34,034 nt of DNA. It comes from Thermoleophilia bacterium (lineage in GTDB: Bacteria > Actinomycetota > Thermoleophilia > Gaiellales > JAICJC01). Of the stretch, positions 1-6,838 are shown in pieces (positions within the stretch are counted from its first letter, which is position 1; the number at the start of each line of letters is the position of its first letter). The notes beneath the pieces were generated by a model, which saw only the letters and a list, made by a program, of their open reading frames with translations, was not told the DNA's origin and did not search any database. A program made the position numbers and the translations under genes. The stretch covers positions 1 to 34,034 of the forward strand of contig JAICKX010000021.1 in assembly GCA_025927685.1 (NCBI GenBank), in the 5' to 3' direction.

Positions 1-97
1 GCGGACGATCGGTGAGCGGCGTCGCCGCCCCGGGCAGGATCCCCAACTCGCTCGCCGGGATGACGCGTCGATGTCAGCCCGCCCGTATCCTTGAGGC
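1..97. other. Upstream flank of the first gene
   Basis: I see no convincing gene in this stretch. It may hold the tail of a gene cut by the window edge, but no frame shows a recognisable protein. The only signal is a TATCCT hexamer at 86-91, discussed with the next gene. Confidence 0.3.
86..91 (+). promoter_or_regulatory. -10-like box TATCCT
   Basis: TATCCT lies 6 nt before an in-frame TTG at 98 and 21 nt before the ATG at 113. The spacing to the TTG is that of the other leaderless starts in this window. A GGAAGG sequence just before the ATG favours the ATG instead. No -35 box is visible. Confidence 0.35.
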
Positions 98-112
98 TTG
101 GAAGGCGGATCG

Positions 113-694
113 ATGCGAATCTTTCTCGCCGGTGCGACGGGGGTCATCGGCATCCGTCTGCTTCCGCTCCTCGTCGGCGCCGGCCACATCGTCGCCGGGA
201 TGACACGCTCGCCCGAGAAGGTCGTCGCACTCGTTGAGAGCGGTGCCGAACCGGTCGTCTGCGACGTCTTCAACGCCAGCCACCTCACCGAAGCAGTCGC
301 ATCGTTCGCACCGGATGCCGTGATCCACCAGCTGACGGATCTTCCTGATCGGCGGGACGATCTCGGTGACCGCGCCGCCGACAACGACCGCATGCGGGCA
401 GAGGGCACGCGCAACCTCATCGCCGCTGCGCAAGCGGCCCACGCCGGCCGCTTCATCGCCCAGAGCATCGCCTGGCGCCCGGCGGGGCGCGGCCATCTCG
501 TCGACGCTCACGAGCGTCAGGTGCTGGAGATCGGCGGCGTTGTCGCCCGCTACGGGCAGCTCTATGGGCCGGGGACCTACTACGAACACGAGCTTCCGTC
601 GCACCCGCGGATCCACGTGGACGCTGCGGTGCGATCGACGCCGGCGCTTCTCGATGCCCCCTCCGGGATCGTGACCATCAGCGACCCGGAGTGA
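113..694 (+). CDS. NAD(P)-binding epimerase-like protein (atypical SDR)
   Basis: A 193-residue protein opening with the Rossmann motif GATGVIG (residues 7-13), typical of NAD-dependent epimerase/dehydratase-like short-chain dehydrogenases. It ends with the element YGPGTYYE...LPSHPRIHVDAA...LLDAPSGIVTI, which resembles the normal C-terminus of short atypical SDRs, so I read it as complete and not truncated. The usual YxxxK catalytic pair is not visible; the matching stretch reads HLVDAHERQVLE. A classical epimerase reaction is therefore doubtful, and a nucleotide-sensing or reductase role is as likely. The ATG at 113 is chosen because GGAAGG precedes it; an in-frame TTG at 98 fits the upstream -10 box as a leaderless start. 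The substrate is unknown. Confidence 0.75.
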   Translation: MRIFLAGATGVIGIRLLPLLVGAGHIVAGMTRSPEKVVALVESGAEPVVCDVFNASHLTEAVASFAPDAVIHQLTDLPDRRDDLGDRAADNDRMRAEGTRNLIAAAQAAHAGRFIAQSIAWRPAGRGHLVDAHERQVLEIGGVVARYGQLYGPGTYYEHELPSHPRIHVDAAVRSTPALLDAPSGIVTISDPE

Positions 695-739
695 ATCGTC
701 CTCCCATGCCGTTGACGGCGCCGGGGTTTTCGTCGTCCA

Positions 740-1756
740 TCAGCTCCGTCGTGACGTCGCCAGCCCCTCCGCCCGCATCGCCCGCCGGTACGCCACCGCC
801 ACCGCGTCGAACCTGAGGTGCAGCTCGTCCGCCAGGTCGAACGGCACCTGCTCGGGGCGCTGCGACTCGACCACGCGCTTGTCCTGGTTGAAGATCGTGT
901 CCTCGAAGTCCTGCAGCACCTGCGGCGGCTGGTCGCGGTCGTAGTTGCGCGCCATGACGACGTAGCCGGCGCAGTGCGACTCGTCGATCGGCTGGGAGGC
1001 GAAGAAGTACACCATGCCCTTCTCGCCGCCCCAGCCCAGGCGCAGCACGATCGTGTAGGGCAGGTGGAGCTCGTAGCGCGAGCGCCGCATCGGGAGCTCG
1101 GTCTGCTCGTTTCCGAAGACCGGGAAGTCGTCGGAGTTCGGGGCCTCGGGGCGGACGATCTGGTAGCGCAGAACGTGGCCGTCGGTGTCGACGGTGTGCT
1201 CGGGGACGACCGGGCGGCTCGGGTCGCCCAGCAGCCCGGGGTGCACCCACGGGAAGTGGCCGAAGTCGGTGAAGTTCTCGAGCTGGCGGGAGGCGTCCGA
1301 GCTCCACGTGTACGGGCCGGCGGTGACGACGGTCCAGCCGTCGTCGTGAAGCTCGGGCACATCGGCGAGCTCCCAGCGCGGCTCCTCGAGCGCCGCCCAG
1401 ATGAGGCCGTGCGACTCGACGCAGGCGAACGCGCCGATCCGGGCCTTCTTGGGGATCCGGGTCGGGTCGGCGAGCTGGGGGATGAGCGTGCACGCGCCGC
1501 CCGAGTCGTAGTGCCAGCCGTGGTAGGGGCAGACGATCTGGTCGCCGTCGATCCAGCCCAGCGAGAGCGCCGTGCCCCGGTGGATGCAGAGGTCGCAGAC
1601 GGCGCGGGCGACGCCACCTGAGTCGCGATAGAGCGCGAGCGGCTCGCAGAGGAGCGTGCGACCGATCGGCGTGTCCTCGAGCTCGTGGGCGAAGGCGACC
1701 GGGTGCCAGCAGGCGCGCAGGGCGGCCATGTCGGGAGCGGCGGTGGGCGCTTCCAT
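740..1756 (-). CDS. Rieske non-heme iron oxygenase, alpha-subunit type
   Basis: A 338-residue ring-hydroxylating or O-demethylating oxygenase. The N-terminal Rieske [2Fe-2S] site is complete: C57-I-H59 and C76-P-Y-H79. The catalytic domain follows with NFTDFGHFPWVH, the D-x2-H-x4-H mononuclear iron motif of the vanillate/dicamba O-demethylase and phenylpropionate dioxygenase families. Electrons would come from a separate ferredoxin reductase, which is not encoded nearby. The gene is divergent from the SnoaL-like gene, and -10-like boxes for both lie in the 65 bp between them. The substrate, probably an aromatic or other hydrophobic compound, cannot be named from sequence. Confidence 0.88.
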   Translation of the reverse strand: MEAPTAAPDMAALRACWHPVAFAHELEDTPIGRTLLCEPLALYRDSGGVARAVCDLCIHRGTALSLGWIDGDQIVCPYHGWHYDSGGACTLIPQLADPTRIPKKARIGAFACVESHGLIWAALEEPRWELADVPELHDDGWTVVTAGPYTWSSDASRQLENFTDFGHFPWVHPGLLGDPSRPVVPEHTVDTDGHVLRYQIVRPEAPNSDDFPVFGNEQTELPMRRSRYELHLPYTIVLRLGWGGEKGMVYFFASQPIDESHCAGYVVMARNYDRDQPPQVLQDFEDTIFNQDKRVVESQRPEQVPFDLADELHLRFDAVAVAYRRAMRAEGLATSRRS

Positions 1757-1764
1757 CGGAGCCC

Positions 1765-1770
1765 AGCCTA
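1765..1770 (-). promoter_or_regulatory. -10-like box TAGGCT of the Rieske oxygenase gene
   Basis: TAGGCT on the minus strand ends 8 nt before the ATG at 1756, so the transcript would start at or beside the start codon. No -35 box is recognisable. Confidence 0.45.
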
Positions 1771-1786
1771 CCGCCCAGCGCTCAGG

Positions 1787-1792
1787 TAGAGT
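1787..1792 (+). promoter_or_regulatory. -10-like box TAGAGT of the SnoaL-like gene
   Basis: TAGAGT ends 8 nt before a GTG at 1801 that is in frame with the gene. It would give either a leaderless GTG start or a leader of about 21 nt carrying the GGAGGAGGG ribosome binding site of the ATG at 1822. Confidence 0.45.
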
Positions 1793-1821
1793 CAGCGATC
1801 GTGGCCGTGGAGGAGGGCGGG

Positions 1822-2253
1822 ATGGATCTCGCGGAGGTCTACGAGCAGTTCGGGCCGGCGTTCAACGAGTTCGCCAAGGGAAACCCGGAACCGGTGAAGG
1901 CCCTCTACTCGCACCGGAACGACGCGACACTTGCCAACCCGTTCGGTCCGGCGGTCCGCGGGTGGGATGAGGTGTCGCGGATGCTGGACTACGCATCGTC
2001 CAGGTTCCGCGACGGCCAGTTCCTCGGTGCGGAGCGGATCGCCGAGCATACGACGGCCGAGCTCACGTGTGTGCTCGACCTGGAGCATTGGCGATCCAGG
2101 GTGAACGAGCGCGCGGACGTCGAGCCGTTCGATCTTCGGGTCACGACGATCCTGCGACGCGAGGGCGACGACTGGAAGGTCGTCCATCGCCACGCCGACC
2201 CGATCGCCACCCTCGATGCGAGCGGGCCGGTGCGAGGCAGTCCTGAGGACTGA
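1822..2253 (+). CDS. SnoaL-like / NTF2-fold protein
   Basis: A 143-residue protein with the layout of the NTF2-like superfamily: an N-terminal helix pair (DLAEVYEQFGPAFNEFAKGNPEPVKALY), a central strand and helix region, and a C-terminal sheet ending in ILRREGDDWKVVHRHADP, the ending typical of DUF4440/SnoaL-like ketosteroid-isomerase-fold proteins. Such proteins bind or isomerise small hydrophobic molecules. I place the start at the ATG because GGAGGAGGG lies 4-5 nt upstream; the in-frame GTG at 1801 is the alternative if the mRNA is leaderless. It is divergent from the Rieske oxygenase, so a shared role in degrading one compound is possible but unproven. Confidence 0.75.
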   Translation: MDLAEVYEQFGPAFNEFAKGNPEPVKALYSHRNDATLANPFGPAVRGWDEVSRMLDYASSRFRDGQFLGAERIAEHTTAELTCVLDLEHWRSRVNERADVEPFDLRVTTILRREGDDWKVVHRHADPIATLDASGPVRGSPED

Positions 2254-2262
2254 CGACCAGCG

Positions 2263-2295
2263 CTGAAAAATTGGGGTCTGACCCCGTTTTTTCAG
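2263..2295. terminator. Palindromic bidirectional terminator-like element with GGGGTC/GACCCC core
   Basis: A 33-bp inverted repeat between convergent genes: outer arms CTGAAAAA and TTTTTTCAG, inner stem GGGGTC (2273-2278) and GACCCC (2280-2285). Read from either strand it gives a GC stem followed by a T run, so it can end both transcripts. The outer arm supplies the TGA stop of the phzF-like gene (2292-2294). The GGGGTC-N-GACCCC core resembles a dispersed palindrome found in many bacterial genomes. Confidence 0.8.
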
Positions 2296-3134
2296 ACCGG
2301 GAGCTCGACCTGCCCCGAGATGCAGGTGACGGTGCCGCCGCCCACCCAGATCGTGCCGTCCTCGTCCTGGGTGATGTGCGCGCGGCCGCGGCGGCCGAGC
2401 GCCGTGCCCTGTGCGGCGACGTAGGGCGCCGTCGCCTGCCCTGAGCTCAGGAGCCACTGCGCCACTGAGGCGTTCAGGCTGCCCGTCACCGGATCCTCCA
2501 CCGTCGCGCCGTCCTTGGGGAAGAAGGCGCGCAGCTCCCACTGCGCGTCGCCGCCGTCCCGGTGCCGGCCGACGGCGCCGATGTCCATGTCCTCGACGAA
2601 CCCCGGCTCGAGCGCGAGCACCGCCGCGGCGTCCCGCAGCATGACCGCCACCCAGCCCGGCCCGTTGTCGGCCCACTGGGCGTCGACGATGTCGGCGCGC
2701 TCGATCGCGAGCAGCCGCGCCACGCGCCCGAGATCCGCCTCGTCCACCGCCCCCGCCCGAACCAACGGCGGCGCGGCGAACGCCAATCGGCCGTCCGCCC
2801 GCCGGATCCGAACCAGCCCCGCCGCGCACTCCTGCACGATCGCCTCCCCGCCGCCCCGCGGCCTTCCGCCCATCGCCAGCCAGGCGTGGCACGTCCCGAG
2901 GGTCGGGTGGCCGGCGAACGGCAGCTCGGCGACGGGCGTGAAGATGCGCACGCGGTAGTCGGCCTCGGCCTCCGTCGGTGCGAGCACGAACGTCGTCTCC
3001 GACAGGTTCGTCCAGTGCGCGATCCGCTGCATCTCGGCGTCCGACAGCCCGCTCGCGTCGAGCACGACCGCGACCGGGTTGCCGCGATACGGCTCGGTCG
3101 TGAAGACGTCGACCTGGGCGAAGGGGCGCTGCAC
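2292..3134 (-). CDS. PhzF family isomerase-like protein
   Basis: A 280-residue member of the PhzF/diaminopimelate-epimerase-fold family. It begins QRPFAQVDVFTTEPYRGNPVAVVLD and has the family motif NLSETTFVL with the glutamate that acts as general acid/base in PhzF, the F-TPVAELPFAGHPTLGT segment, and the second-half motif EDPVTGSLNASVAQWL. Length and both half-domains are normal. The GTG at 3134 is chosen over an upstream ATG at 3164 because TAGACT lies exactly 7 nt before it and the family consensus starts here. There is no phenazine cluster nearby, so this is probably a stand-alone homologue acting on an unknown small molecule. Its stop codon lies inside the palindromic terminator. Confidence 0.88.
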   Translation of the reverse strand: MQRPFAQVDVFTTEPYRGNPVAVVLDASGLSDAEMQRIAHWTNLSETTFVLAPTEAEADYRVRIFTPVAELPFAGHPTLGTCHAWLAMGGRPRGGGEAIVQECAAGLVRIRRADGRLAFAAPPLVRAGAVDEADLGRVARLLAIERADIVDAQWADNGPGWVAVMLRDAAAVLALEPGFVEDMDIGAVGRHRDGGDAQWELRAFFPKDGATVEDPVTGSLNASVAQWLLSSGQATAPYVAAQGTALGRRGRAHITQDEDGTIWVGGGTVTCISGQVELPV

Positions 3135-3141
3135 GGCGGGG

Positions 3142-3147
3142 AGTCTA
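3142..3147 (-). promoter_or_regulatory. -10 box TAGACT of the phzF-like gene
   Basis: TAGACT on the minus strand ends 7 nt before the GTG at 3134. A weak -35-like TTGCTG lies 16 bp further upstream. The arrangement predicts a leaderless mRNA and decides the start codon. Confidence 0.6.
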
Positions 3148-3204
3148 CGCGTGGGCCTTCTCACAGCAAAACCGGCTATTTACGGGATCGTTACAGACGC
3201 CAAG

Positions 3205-3210
3205 TAGCAT
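3205..3210 (+). promoter_or_regulatory. -10-like box TAGCAT
   Basis: TAGCAT ends 7 nt before the ATG at 3218, with no ribosome binding site between. It predicts a leaderless mRNA for the UPF0104-type gene. Confidence 0.55.
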
Positions 3211-3217
3211 CTCTGAC

Positions 3218-4105
3218 ATGGGTCGGGGTCGGGCGATTCGACTTGGGACGGGTGCCGCTGCCGGAGGAATCCTTCTGGCGATCGTGATCGCCGAGGTGGC
3301 CGAGGCCGACAGCACCCGCAGCGTCGGCGAGACGCTCCGCGGCGCCGACGTTGCGCTCCTCGTGGCGGCGGCCGTGGCGGAGGCGTGGCGCTACCTCTTC
3401 TCGGGTGCGCTGCTTCGCCTGCTCACCGGCTTCCAGTACGCCGTCTCGATCCGGATCTCGACGGCGGCGCTCGCCATCGGCGCGCTCATCCCGGGCGCCA
3501 ACCTGCCCGGCGGCGGCATCGCCTTCCGCGAGCTGCGCCGCCGCGGCATCCCGCGCCGGCGCGCGCTGGCGGTCTCGACGGCCCTCGTCCTGGTCGTGCC
3601 GGCGGCGTCGCTCGCGCTGCTCGCCGGCCCGGCGCTCCTCATCTCCGGCACGCACTCGAACCTGCCGCCCAACTGGCGCGTGATCCTCGACCTGCTGGGC
3701 ATCGCCGCGCTCATGCTCGCCGCCGCCATCCTGCTCGTCGTCGCCGTCGGCCGCCGCGCGCACCACGCGCCCGCGTCGCTCGGCTTCGGCATCGGCGCCT
3801 GTCTCGGCGACGCGGCCTGCCTGTGGCTCGTCGCCGCCGCGCTCCACATCGACGTCGACACGGCCACCATCCCCGTCGCCTTCCTGGCGGCCGCGGCGAT
3901 CATGGCGATCCCGGCGGTCCCGGGCGGCGTCGGCACCGTCGAGGCGGCCGTGCCGTTCATCCTCGCCACGGGCTCCACGTCCTACGCCGACGCGGCGCTC
4001 GCCGTCCTGGCCTGGCGCGTCCTCTCCTTCTGGCTCCCGACGATCGTCGGCGCCGGCTCACTGGCGACGCTCCGCCGGCGCTCGTTCCCGCTCCGCACGG
4101 CCTGA
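3218..4105 (+). CDS. Integral membrane protein, UPF0104 / LPG-synthase TM-domain family
   Basis: A 295-residue polytopic protein with about seven or eight hydrophobic segments: residues 10-27, 46-60, 80-96, 118-137, 157-176, 190-208, 220-240 and 262-284. The signature near the C-terminus, IPAVPGGVGTVEAAV (about 229-243), matches the conserved P-x-PGG-x-G-x-x-E motif of the lysylphosphatidylglycerol-synthase transmembrane domain and related YbhN-like proteins. Only the membrane flippase-like half is present, with no aminoacyl-transferase domain, so an uncharacterised lipid-handling role in the inner membrane is inferred. It is followed after 24 bp by the HD-GYP gene, which has its own -10 box. 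Confidence 0.75.
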   Translation: MGRGRAIRLGTGAAAGGILLAIVIAEVAEADSTRSVGETLRGADVALLVAAAVAEAWRYLFSGALLRLLTGFQYAVSIRISTAALAIGALIPGANLPGGGIAFRELRRRGIPRRRALAVSTALVLVVPAASLALLAGPALLISGTHSNLPPNWRVILDLLGIAALMLAAAILLVVAVGRRAHHAPASLGFGIGACLGDAACLWLVAAALHIDVDTATIPVAFLAAAAIMAIPAVPGGVGTVEAAVPFILATGSTSYADAALAVLAWRVLSFWLPTIVGAGSLATLRRRSFPLRTA

Positions 4106-4117
4106 CCTCCCAGCGGT

Positions 4118-4123
4118 TACCAT
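4118..4123 (+). promoter_or_regulatory. -10 box TACCAT of the HD-GYP gene
   Basis: TACCAT ends 6 nt before the GTG at 4130. The same TACCATCG sequence recurs before the genes at 6197 and 9685. Confidence 0.6.
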
Positions 4124-4129
4124 CGTCAC

Positions 4130-5695
4130 GTGAGCACCCGGGCGCTGGAGCGCGTGTCGCGGGCCGAGGTCGTCGGTGCCCTGTCGCTCGCGACCGACCT
4201 GGGGATGAACCTGCCGCTCGAGAGCGGCCTTCGCATCTGCCGGCTGGCGCTGGCCCTCGCCGAGCAGGCCGGGATCGACGAGTCGGAGCGCGACCGCATC
4301 TACTACGTCGCGCTCCTGCGCCACGTCGGCTGCACCGCCGAGGTGCACTCGTTCGCGGCGATCGTGGGCGACGAGCTCGAGTTCCACGACGGCGCCTCGC
4401 GGATCGACGCCACCTCGCCGCGGGCGATGGCGGCGTTCACGCTGCGCCACCTCGTCCGCACGAACGGGCTCCTCGGCGCCGCCGGGAAGCTCGCCCAGAT
4501 GGCCCGTTCGCGCGACGCCTTCCAGGAGGGCATCGTCGCGGTCTGCGAGGTGGCGGAGCTCCTCGCCGACCAGCTGGGCCTCGACGCCGACGTCCAGCGC
4601 GACCTCTCGCTGACGGTCGAGCGCTGGGACGGCAGGAGCTTCAGGAAGCGCGCCAAGGAGGACGGGATCCCCGCCTCGGTGCGGGTCGTCCACATCGCAG
4701 AGTGCGCGACCGTCTACGCCGACGTCGGCGGCCCGGACGCCGCCCGCGCGGTCGTGCGCGAGCGGGCCGGGACGGCCTTCGACCCGCGCATCGCCGAGGT
4801 CTTCGCGACGCACGCCGAGACGCTGCTCGCGCCGGTCGACCATCTGTGGGCGCAGCTTGTCGCCGACCCGGCCTACGAGGCCGGCGCGCTCGGAGACGAC
4901 GAGGCCGACGCCGCCCTGCGCGCGGTGGCGCAGTTCGTCGACCTGAAGTCGCCGTACACCGTCGGCCATTCCCGCGCCGTCTCGCGGCTCGCGGCTGCGG
5001 CTGCGGACCACGCCGGCCTGCCCGCCTCGGAGGCAGCCGCGGTGGGCCGCGGGGGCCTGCTCCACGACCTCGGCATGGTCGGCGTCCCCTCGCCGGTCTT
5101 CGAGAAGCGCGGTCCGCTCACCACCGACGAGCGCGAGCGCGTGCGCCTCCACACCTACCACGGCGAGCGGATCGTGGCCCAGTCGCCGTCGCTCTCAGCG
5201 CTCGGCGCCGTGGCCTTCCGCCACCACGAGCGCTGCGACGGCAGCGGATACCACCGCGGTGTCGACGCCCGCTCCCTGGCTCAGCCCGCCCGCCTGGCCG
5301 CCGCGGCCGACGCGTTCCAGTCGATGACCGAGGAGCGGCCCTACCGGCCCGCGCTCACGCCCGACGCCGCCGCCGAGGAGCTGCGCGCCGAGGCCCGCGC
5401 CGGCCGGCTCGACGGGGAGGCGGTGGAGTGCGTCCTCGCGGCGGCGACCGGCCGCCGCCGGCGCCGGGCCGAGCACCCCGGCGGCCTCACGACCCGCGAG
5501 GTCGAGGTGCTGCGCCTGCTCGCGCGCGGCCTCTCCACGAAGCAGATCGCCGCCGACCTCGTCATCACCCCCAAGACGGCCGACAGCCACATCCAGCACG
5601 TCTACGCGAAGATCGGCGTCTCGACCCGGGCCGCCGCCACGGTCTTCGCGATGCGCCACGACCTGGTCGAAGGATCAGGTGAACTCCCGATGTAA
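4130..5695 (+). CDS. HD-GYP-type phosphohydrolase with C-terminal LuxR DNA-binding domain
   Basis: A 521-residue protein. Residues about 270-440 form an HD-GYP domain with HSRAVSRLA, LLHDLGMVGVP (HD pair near 313) and HHERCDGSGYHRG (about 365-377), where the proline of GYP is a histidine. Residues about 453-515 are a LuxR/GerE helix-turn-helix: LTTREVEVLRLLARGLSTKQIAADLVITPKTADSHIQHVYAKIG. The N-terminal 250 residues resemble a second, decayed HD domain: LLRHVGC stands where LLHDIG is expected and VERWDGRSFRKRAKEDGIPASVRVVHIAE where the GYP region is expected. HD-GYP domains hydrolyse cyclic di-GMP, so the protein may couple nucleotide binding or cleavage to transcription control. The ligand and target genes are unknown. 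The GTG start is supported by the -10 box 6 nt upstream. Confidence 0.88.
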   Translation: MSTRALERVSRAEVVGALSLATDLGMNLPLESGLRICRLALALAEQAGIDESERDRIYYVALLRHVGCTAEVHSFAAIVGDELEFHDGASRIDATSPRAMAAFTLRHLVRTNGLLGAAGKLAQMARSRDAFQEGIVAVCEVAELLADQLGLDADVQRDLSLTVERWDGRSFRKRAKEDGIPASVRVVHIAECATVYADVGGPDAARAVVRERAGTAFDPRIAEVFATHAETLLAPVDHLWAQLVADPAYEAGALGDDEADAALRAVAQFVDLKSPYTVGHSRAVSRLAAAAADHAGLPASEAAAVGRGGLLHDLGMVGVPSPVFEKRGPLTTDERERVRLHTYHGERIVAQSPSLSALGAVAFRHHERCDGSGYHRGVDARSLAQPARLAAAADAFQSMTEERPYRPALTPDAAAEELRAEARAGRLDGEAVECVLAAATGRRRRRAEHPGGLTTREVEVLRLLARGLSTKQIAADLVITPKTADSHIQHVYAKIGVSTRAAATVFAMRHDLVEGSGELPM

Positions 5696-5745
5696 CGGAC
5701 GCGGCCCCCGGCCATGCTGTCCTCGTACCCCACGAAGGAGGACAC

Positions 5746-6180
5746 ATGACCGCCAGGGAGCTCTACTTCGAAGCGATGCGCCGCACCGACAGTGGCGACC
5801 AGGAGGGATTCCTCGCCCTGGTGGCCGACGACGGCCACTGGCGCGTTCCGGGCGCCGAGCTGCGCGGCAAGGAGCAGCTGCGCCAGTGGATCACGCCGTT
5901 CTGGCAGGGCTTCTCGAGCTTCCGCCACGACCTCGAGCGCACCGCCGCCGAGTCCGACGACGTGGTGTTCGGCGAGGGCACCTGGATCGGGACGAACGAC
6001 GGCCCGCTCATCATGCCCGACGGCGAGCTTCCGCCCACCGGCCGCACCGTGAGCTTCCGGTTCGCGATCGCCGGGACGCGCTCCGCCGACGGCGAGCACA
6101 TCGCCAGCGTCCACCTCTACTTCGACCAGCTCGAGTTCCTCGGCCAGCTGGGCGTGCTGCCGGAGAGCGCCGCGGCATAG
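5746..6180 (+). CDS. SnoaL-like / NTF2-fold protein
   Basis: A 144-residue NTF2-like protein: N-terminal helix TARELYFEAMRRTDSGDQEGFLALVADDGHWRVPG, then RGKEQLRQWITPFWQGF, and a C-terminal sheet with GRTVSFRFAIAGT and HIASVHLYFDQLEFLGQLG, the SnoaL-like polyketide-cyclase/limonene-epoxide-hydrolase-type pattern. It has an excellent AAGGAGGA ribosome binding site 5 nt before the ATG and a leader, unlike its leaderless neighbours. It is not closely similar to the other SnoaL-like protein at 1822. The ligand is unknown. Confidence 0.8.
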   Translation: MTARELYFEAMRRTDSGDQEGFLALVADDGHWRVPGAELRGKEQLRQWITPFWQGFSSFRHDLERTAAESDDVVFGEGTWIGTNDGPLIMPDGELPPTGRTVSFRFAIAGTRSADGEHIASVHLYFDQLEFLGQLGVLPESAAA

Positions 6181-6184
6181 CCGG

Positions 6185-6190
6185 TACCAT
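6185..6190 (+). promoter_or_regulatory. -10 box TACCAT of the racemase-like gene
   Basis: TACCAT ends 6 nt before the GTG at 6197, and the following CGCGGC has no ribosome binding site. It predicts a leaderless transcript. Confidence 0.6.
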
Positions 6191-6196
6191 CGCGGC

Positions 6197-6838
6197 GTGA
6201 ACGCCGAGGCGCCCATCGGCATCCTGGCCGCCGACTGGGCGGGGCTCGCGGTCGCCGACGCCGTCCAGCGGTCGCTGCCGCACGAGGACGTGGTCTACCT
6301 GGCCGACCAGGCGTGGGCACCCTACGCCGGTCGGCCGGGCGCGGTCGTGCGCGACCGGGTGGGGCGGATGGCGGCCGACCTGGTCGAGCAGCACGCGTGC
6401 AAGGTGGTCGTGCTCGCCTCGCTTCAGGCCACGCTGGACGGACTCGAGGCGGCCCGGGCCCGGGCGGGCGGCGTGCCGGTGGTCGGCATGGAGCCCGGGC
6501 CGGCGCTGGCGCGGGCGGCGGCGCTCGCGGGGACCGGCACGGTGCGGGCCGTCGTCGGGCACGGCTGCGTGCGTGGGGCGCAGCTTCGGAATGAGCTGAA
6601 GCGCGGGCGCGACCGCTCCCTGCCGGCCGGGATCGCCCCGCTCGACGCCGACGTCGCCGCGCTCCTCTGCGCGCATGCCTGCGCCGACCCGCCGCTCGAC
6701 CGGCCGTACGTGAGCGGCGCCGACCTCGCCGCCGCGTCCGCCGCGGCGACTGTGCGCGGCATGGGCGGGGTCGCCCGCCGCAGGCGGCGCGGGCGCCGGG
6801 TGATGGTCAGCTCGGCTCCGGCTACGATCGCGCGGTGA
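6197..6838 (+). CDS. Degenerate Asp/Glu racemase homologue (MurI-like pseudoenzyme)
   Basis: A 213-residue protein whose first half aligns by eye with glutamate racemase: PIGIL...GLAVADAVQRSLPHEDVVYLADQAWAPY matches the MurI pattern PIGIFDSGVGGL...LPHEDIVYFGDTARVPYG, and ADLVEQHACKVVVLASLQA matches the LVEQ..K.LVVACNTA segment. The catalytic features are gone: the DSGVGG loop is AADWAG (11-16) and the first catalytic cysteine of CNTA is alanine (residue 74). The second half keeps only VRAVVGHGCVRGAQLRNELKR, then departs, and the GCTHYP cysteine motif is missing. The protein is about 50 residues shorter than MurI. Racemase activity is therefore very unlikely. Its stop overlaps the GTG of the MetF-like gene (GTGA), suggesting coupled expression. 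Confidence 0.7.
   Translation: MNAEAPIGILAADWAGLAVADAVQRSLPHEDVVYLADQAWAPYAGRPGAVVRDRVGRMAADLVEQHACKVVVLASLQATLDGLEAARARAGGVPVVGMEPGPALARAAALAGTGTVRAVVGHGCVRGAQLRNELKRGRDRSLPAGIAPLDADVAALLCAHACADPPLDRPYVSGADLAAASAAATVRGMGGVARRRRRGRRVMVSSAPATIAR
6823..6828 (+). promoter_or_regulatory. -10-like box TACGAT before the metF-like gene
   Basis: TACGAT lies inside the end of the racemase-like gene and ends 6 nt before the GTG at 6835. It would let the reductase be transcribed separately from the gene it overlaps. Confidence 0.5.

Noticed and set aside
113-694. Epimerase as a truncated pseudogene
   Set aside because: The C-terminus matches the normal end of short atypical SDRs and no homologous sequence continues downstream.
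3385-5682. 765-codon plus-strand frame
   Set aside because: Spans two well-supported genes in another frame and is almost only Arg, Ala, Pro and Gly.
6197-6838. Functional glutamate racemase (murI)
   Set aside because: Both catalytic cysteines and the DSG loop are missing.
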